From positions 4,464,001-4,528,000 of the forward strand of contig CBDETD010000002.1 in the NCBI GenBank assembly GCA_965242805.1: 64,000 bases of DNA. Direction: 5' to 3'. A program made the position numbers and the translations under genes. The notes below the pieces were generated by a model. That model made no database searches. It was not told the origin of the DNA and worked only from the letters and a program-made list of their open reading frames with translations. This document shows, in pieces, positions 61,065-64,000 of this stretch; positions within the stretch are counted from its first letter, which is position 1; each line of letters opens with the position of its first letter. Origin of the DNA: JANQEU01 sp965242805 (GTDB taxonomy: Bacteria > Bacteroidota > Bacteroidia > Cytophagales > Cyclobacteriaceae).

Positions 61065-63302
61065 TCATTTCGTCAAAACCGTATGGAAAACTTCAAAGAA
61101 ATGATCCACATTTGATTTTGTAAAGCACAAAGGGGGTTTCATTTTCAATACGTTATTGAAGGGCCCATCAGTTCCTGTAAGAATCAGGTTTTCTCTTAAT
61201 GAGTTCTTAATTCTTCTAGCTAGCGATGTGTGAGGTTGATTAGTATCCGGATCCATAAACTCGATGCCCAGAAAAAGACCTTTACACCTTATATCACCTA
61301 TCTCAGGGAAATTAAACTGAAAATTTCTGGCAGATTCCTCGAAATAATTCCCCACCTCACGAGCATTTTGCTGAAGACCTTCTTCTTCAATGACTTGAAG
61401 TACTGCATTTGCCACGGCCATTGAAATGGGATTACCTCCGAAAGAACTGAAAAATTCCATTCCATTGTCAAATGCCTCAGCGATTTCCGTTGTTGTCACT
61501 ATGGCTCCTATGGGATGACCATTCCCCATTGGTTTGCCGAGAATGACAATATCAGGAATGATGTCATGTAATTCAAAAGCCCAAAAGTTGCTTCCAACTC
61601 TACCAAATCCAACCTGTACCTCATCGGCAATACTAAGGATCCCTTTTTCGTCAAGAAAAGGCTTCAATGTCTTCCAGTATCCACCGGCAAGTGGTACCTG
61701 ACCTCCGCATCCAGAAATTGACTCTGCAATGAACGCCGATGGTTGAATACCTCGATCCAACAAGGATTGAATTCTTCTTATTGCATCTCTTGCATATTCT
61801 TCACCAGACTCGATCTCACCACGAAATTCCTTTGGCAGAGGCAGAACCTCAATGCTGTCACCAGGCCCCAAACCACCCTTGCCCTCAAACTTATATGAGC
61901 TGATCTCAATACCAAGAGTTGAGTTTCCATGATAGCCATCTTTAAGCACAAGAATTTTGCTTCTTCCATTGAAATTTCTTGCAATTCTGACAGCAAGATC
62001 CGAGGCTTCACTTCCGGAATTAACATAGAAAACTCGTTCTAGTTTATTTGGAAAGTATGAAATAAGTCGATCTGTATATTCAGCAATACTGTCGTAGAGA
62101 TATCGGGTATTGGTATTGAGTTTTCGTGTTTGACATGAAATGGCTTCAGATACCCTTGGGTGACAATGACCAATATGAGGAATGTTGTTGTAGGCATCCA
62201 GATAGGTGTTTCCGGACGAGTCATACATGTATTGAAATGCAGCTCCAACCATGTGAATAGGGTCATCGTAGCTCAGACTTAATGAATGACCCAGGTGTGC
62301 ACGACGATTTTGAAGTATTCTCTGTTTGGATCCAGACAGATCGCGGATCTTAAGACCTGCAGCCTCCATAAAATCACTCGTCACTTCAATTGGATTAAAA
62401 GAGATCCATTTCCTCAACAATTCCCATGCTGGTTTCTCACTGATCAGGACATATTCGGAATCAGTCTCCAACGCTTTCCTCTCTGCGGAATGACAAACAC
62501 TTTGGCAAAGTCTGGCCGGTATCAGGTAATAGAGAAGTTTGACTTCTTCCTCCTCTAGTTTATGCTCTTCGCAATACCCCTCAATAATAAGCTTTCCAAT
62601 ACCAATGGGATCCTGTTTGGAAAGCATAGTATAAGTCAACGCAACTGCCAGCTCGTTAATTGCTGGTGCATAGCATATATCTCCGAAATCTATTAAACCG
62701 GTAACTTTTTCATTTTTGAAGAGTATATTCCAATCATTCCAATCATTATGAATGATCGAATGCCTTAGAAAAAGGAGTTTAGGCGCTATTAATTCCCTGT
62801 ATTGGTCAAAAAAATAGTCGACAAATTTACGATCGCTTGGATTTTCTATGAATGATGCCTTTGGCCACAGCTCTAAACATCTGCTCAAATCCCAACTATG
62901 TTTCAGGGATTCGATCACAGAATCGCCATAATTTGATATCGATTTCGACATCTCACCAATCGCTTTTCCAAGGTTGAAAAGTACTTTCTCGGAATGATGA
63001 ATTTCGGCCAGAAACTTTCCATCCAGGAAATGTAAAAGCCTGCTAAAGGAATGGTCTTCGTATTGGACAATTTCCTTGTCCTGGTATACTGGCCGTTGCA
63101 GATCGAAACTAAGTTTATCCCTTAAATAATCAATGAGCTTGGTTTCAGCCTGGACTTTATGAAAATCGTCAGGATCTTTATAGTATTTGAGAACGTACCT
63201 CTTCCCTCCGGGATGTTTCAACAAGTGATTCTCACTTGCATACCCCTCTAGCTTCGAAATTTCTACGTTTTTAATACCATATGGAAATAGAAGATCCTTC
63301 AT
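61065..63302 (-). CDS. Kinase/class III aminotransferase-type fusion (probable kinase-phospholyase)
   Basis: A 745-residue two-domain protein. Residues about 1-320 are an aminoglycoside-phosphotransferase-like kinase: IIHNDWNDWN with catalytic Asp187 (loop HND), then LIDFGDICYAPAINEL. Residues about 330-745 are a class III PLP enzyme: YNNIPHIGHCHPRV, NSGSEASDLAVRIARN, AESISGCGGQ, DEVQVGFGRVG and LGKPMGNGHP with PLP-lysine Lys590. In vertebrates the separate counterparts are hydroxylysine kinase and 5-phosphohydroxylysine or phosphoethanolamine phospho-lyase. The fusion would phosphorylate an amino alcohol and then eliminate phosphate. The substrate is inferred. Confidence 0.8.
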   Translation of the reverse strand: MKDLLFPYGIKNVEISKLEGYASENHLLKHPGGKRYVLKYYKDPDDFHKVQAETKLIDYLRDKLSFDLQRPVYQDKEIVQYEDHSFSRLLHFLDGKFLAEIHHSEKVLFNLGKAIGEMSKSISNYGDSVIESLKHSWDLSRCLELWPKASFIENPSDRKFVDYFFDQYRELIAPKLLFLRHSIIHNDWNDWNILFKNEKVTGLIDFGDICYAPAINELAVALTYTMLSKQDPIGIGKLIIEGYCEEHKLEEEEVKLLYYLIPARLCQSVCHSAERKALETDSEYVLISEKPAWELLRKWISFNPIEVTSDFMEAAGLKIRDLSGSKQRILQNRRAHLGHSLSLSYDDPIHMVGAAFQYMYDSSGNTYLDAYNNIPHIGHCHPRVSEAISCQTRKLNTNTRYLYDSIAEYTDRLISYFPNKLERVFYVNSGSEASDLAVRIARNFNGRSKILVLKDGYHGNSTLGIEISSYKFEGKGGLGPGDSIEVLPLPKEFRGEIESGEEYARDAIRRIQSLLDRGIQPSAFIAESISGCGGQVPLAGGYWKTLKPFLDEKGILSIADEVQVGFGRVGSNFWAFELHDIIPDIVILGKPMGNGHPIGAIVTTTEIAEAFDNGMEFFSSFGGNPISMAVANAVLQVIEEEGLQQNAREVGNYFEESARNFQFNFPEIGDIRCKGLFLGIEFMDPDTNQPHTSLARRIKNSLRENLILTGTDGPFNNVLKMKPPLCFTKSNVDHFFEVFHTVLTK

Positions 63303-63444
63303 TTATGATGAGATACGGCTGTTGACTGAGAATTGATCAAAATCAATTGTTGACAGAGCAAAGTCATCAAACCAAATACATTCAAAGCATTTATCTTCAA
63401 TTTTTGAATTGAATTTCAAGTCAAAGCACAAAACAGGTACTAAT

Positions 63445-63834
63445 ATGGGAGTTATTAGAGAATTTGTCGGTCCTAAATCCAAATATGATGAAACACTGCC
63501 ATATACTTATGAAGCGCGTGTCAAAGTATTAAATGGCGAAAAAGGTGAAGGTGTGATGAATTACTACTACGCCGATACACTATGTGGTCTTGTGGAGTAC
63601 ATGACAGAATGCAGGATCCGTAGCTCAGAAGTAAAAATGTACGCGATCTATAAGGAGAGAGAAGTGCTCATTGATCAAAAACCCCTATTGGCAAAAGATG
63701 GTAATTGGCTTAAAAGACCAATTTTGTGCAGGTCACTGGAAGATCACTATACAAAGACGTGTATTGATCATTACAAAGGCCATAAGGAAAAAGGGGAATG
63801 TTCTTTCATTGACAGAGACAGGACTGTTACTTAA
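63445..63834 (+). CDS. Hypothetical small protein
   Basis: A 129-residue protein, taking the ATG at 63445; an in-frame TTG 36 bases earlier is possible. Basic, with LPYTYEARVKVLNGEKGEGV, YYADTLCGLVEYMTECRI and a C-terminal Cys pair near ILCRSLEDH and YTKTCIDHYKGHKEKGECSF. I recognise no family. Its last bases overlap the convergent gene at the window end. Confidence 0.6.
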   Translation: MGVIREFVGPKSKYDETLPYTYEARVKVLNGEKGEGVMNYYYADTLCGLVEYMTECRIRSSEVKMYAIYKEREVLIDQKPLLAKDGNWLKRPILCRSLEDHYTKTCIDHYKGHKEKGECSFIDRDRTVT

Positions 63835-64000
63835 TTGTTCTCCCCGGTAAGCCATTTCATTAGATTTCTTAAAAACTGTAAATTCTGTTCGGCGCCAGGA
63901 GCGGCCAATCCCATTACAAATTTGTTCCGTTGGATTTGAGCAGTAAACATAGCTCCTTCACCGAAGACCGCCACTTTACCTTCTCCGATCTCAGCAACAG
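63831..64000 (-). CDS. C-terminal end of a secreted GATase-like or DUF4350-like protein, cut by the window edge
   Basis: The last 56 residues, ending at the stop at 63831-63833. The visible sequence VAEIGEGKVAVFGEGAMFTA... and ...NLQFLRNLMKWLTGENN is the common C-terminus of a family with a class I glutamine-amidotransferase-like fold. The 5' part is outside the window, so the call is a family impression only. Confidence 0.5.
   Translation of the reverse strand, partial: VAEIGEGKVAVFGEGAMFTAQIQRNKFVMGLAAPGAEQNLQFLRNLMKWLTGENN

Noticed and set aside
1..64000. tRNA, rRNA, IS elements or prophage genes
   Set aside because: No transposase, integrase, phage structural gene or cloverleaf-like sequence was recognised on either strand.

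Overview
The window looks like chromosomal DNA of a low-GC (roughly 40 %) Bacteroidota bacterium, most likely a Cytophagales-type marine or soil organism. Reasons: many FtsX/MacB-type permeases of the Bacteroidota kind, a DUF4249 lipoprotein, a carboxypeptidase-like/TonB receptor, 7TM-AraC regulators, a two-component propeller kinase, the crtD-cruF carotenoid pair, weak Shine-Dalgarno sequences and TAnnTTTG-like -7 boxes. No rRNA, tRNA, IS element, prophage or CRISPR array was recognised.

Layout. 0-3 kb: tail of an FtsX permease and a PD40 propeller lipoprotein. 3-8 kb: PlsC acyltransferase, a marR-SDR-SnoaL operon with a clear operator, and a ZIP transporter with a lipoprotein. 8-11.5 kb: a GT2-like protein, a tyrosine phenol-lyase and an L,D-transpeptidase. 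11.5-20 kb: a 1103-residue propeller sensor kinase, a Cys/Met-metabolism PLP enzyme, a GH3 hydrolase and a second histidine kinase. 19.7-21.3 kb: an SPFH / membrane protein / ribbon-helix-helix operon. 22-26.7 kb: DUF4249 lipoprotein, an ECF sigma/anti-sigma/beta-barrel operon, a DUF1801 protein and a short SSB. 27-30 kb: a Tat-exported solute-binding protein joined to a sodium:solute symporter. 31-34.5 kb: crtD-cruF and a 16-residue-repeat surface protein. 34.5-51.4 kb: four complete FtsX permeases, two 7TM-AraC regulators, a DUF2807 protein and a diheme cytochrome c. 51.5-59.5 kb: peroxiredoxin, an NtrC-type response regulator, an orphan ParA, its likely kinase, and a TonB receptor with a helical-repeat partner. 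59.5-64 kb: OsmC protein, Gfo/Idh/MocA oxidoreductase, a kinase/class III aminotransferase fusion and two small or partial genes.

Two things stand out. First, the gene-free stretch 38.64-39.92 kb holds six tandem units spaced 196-202 bp apart. Each has a conserved block followed by an intrinsic-terminator hairpin read on the minus strand. In two units the hairpin pairs fully only in minus-strand RNA (G-U wobbles), and several carry a promoter-like TTTG box at the expected place. This looks like a tandem array of small RNA genes. Second, a three-half-site operator, GTTYC-N5-GRAAC-N14/18-TGAAAC, lies upstream of two FtsX permease operons and upstream of the NtrC-type regulator gene. In both permease promoters the operator centre is exactly 63 bp from a sigma-54-like TGG element. 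This predicts a two-component regulon in which the 52.8-56.6 kb regulator/kinase pair controls the permeases.

All names come from reading motifs. No database search or folding calculation was run.
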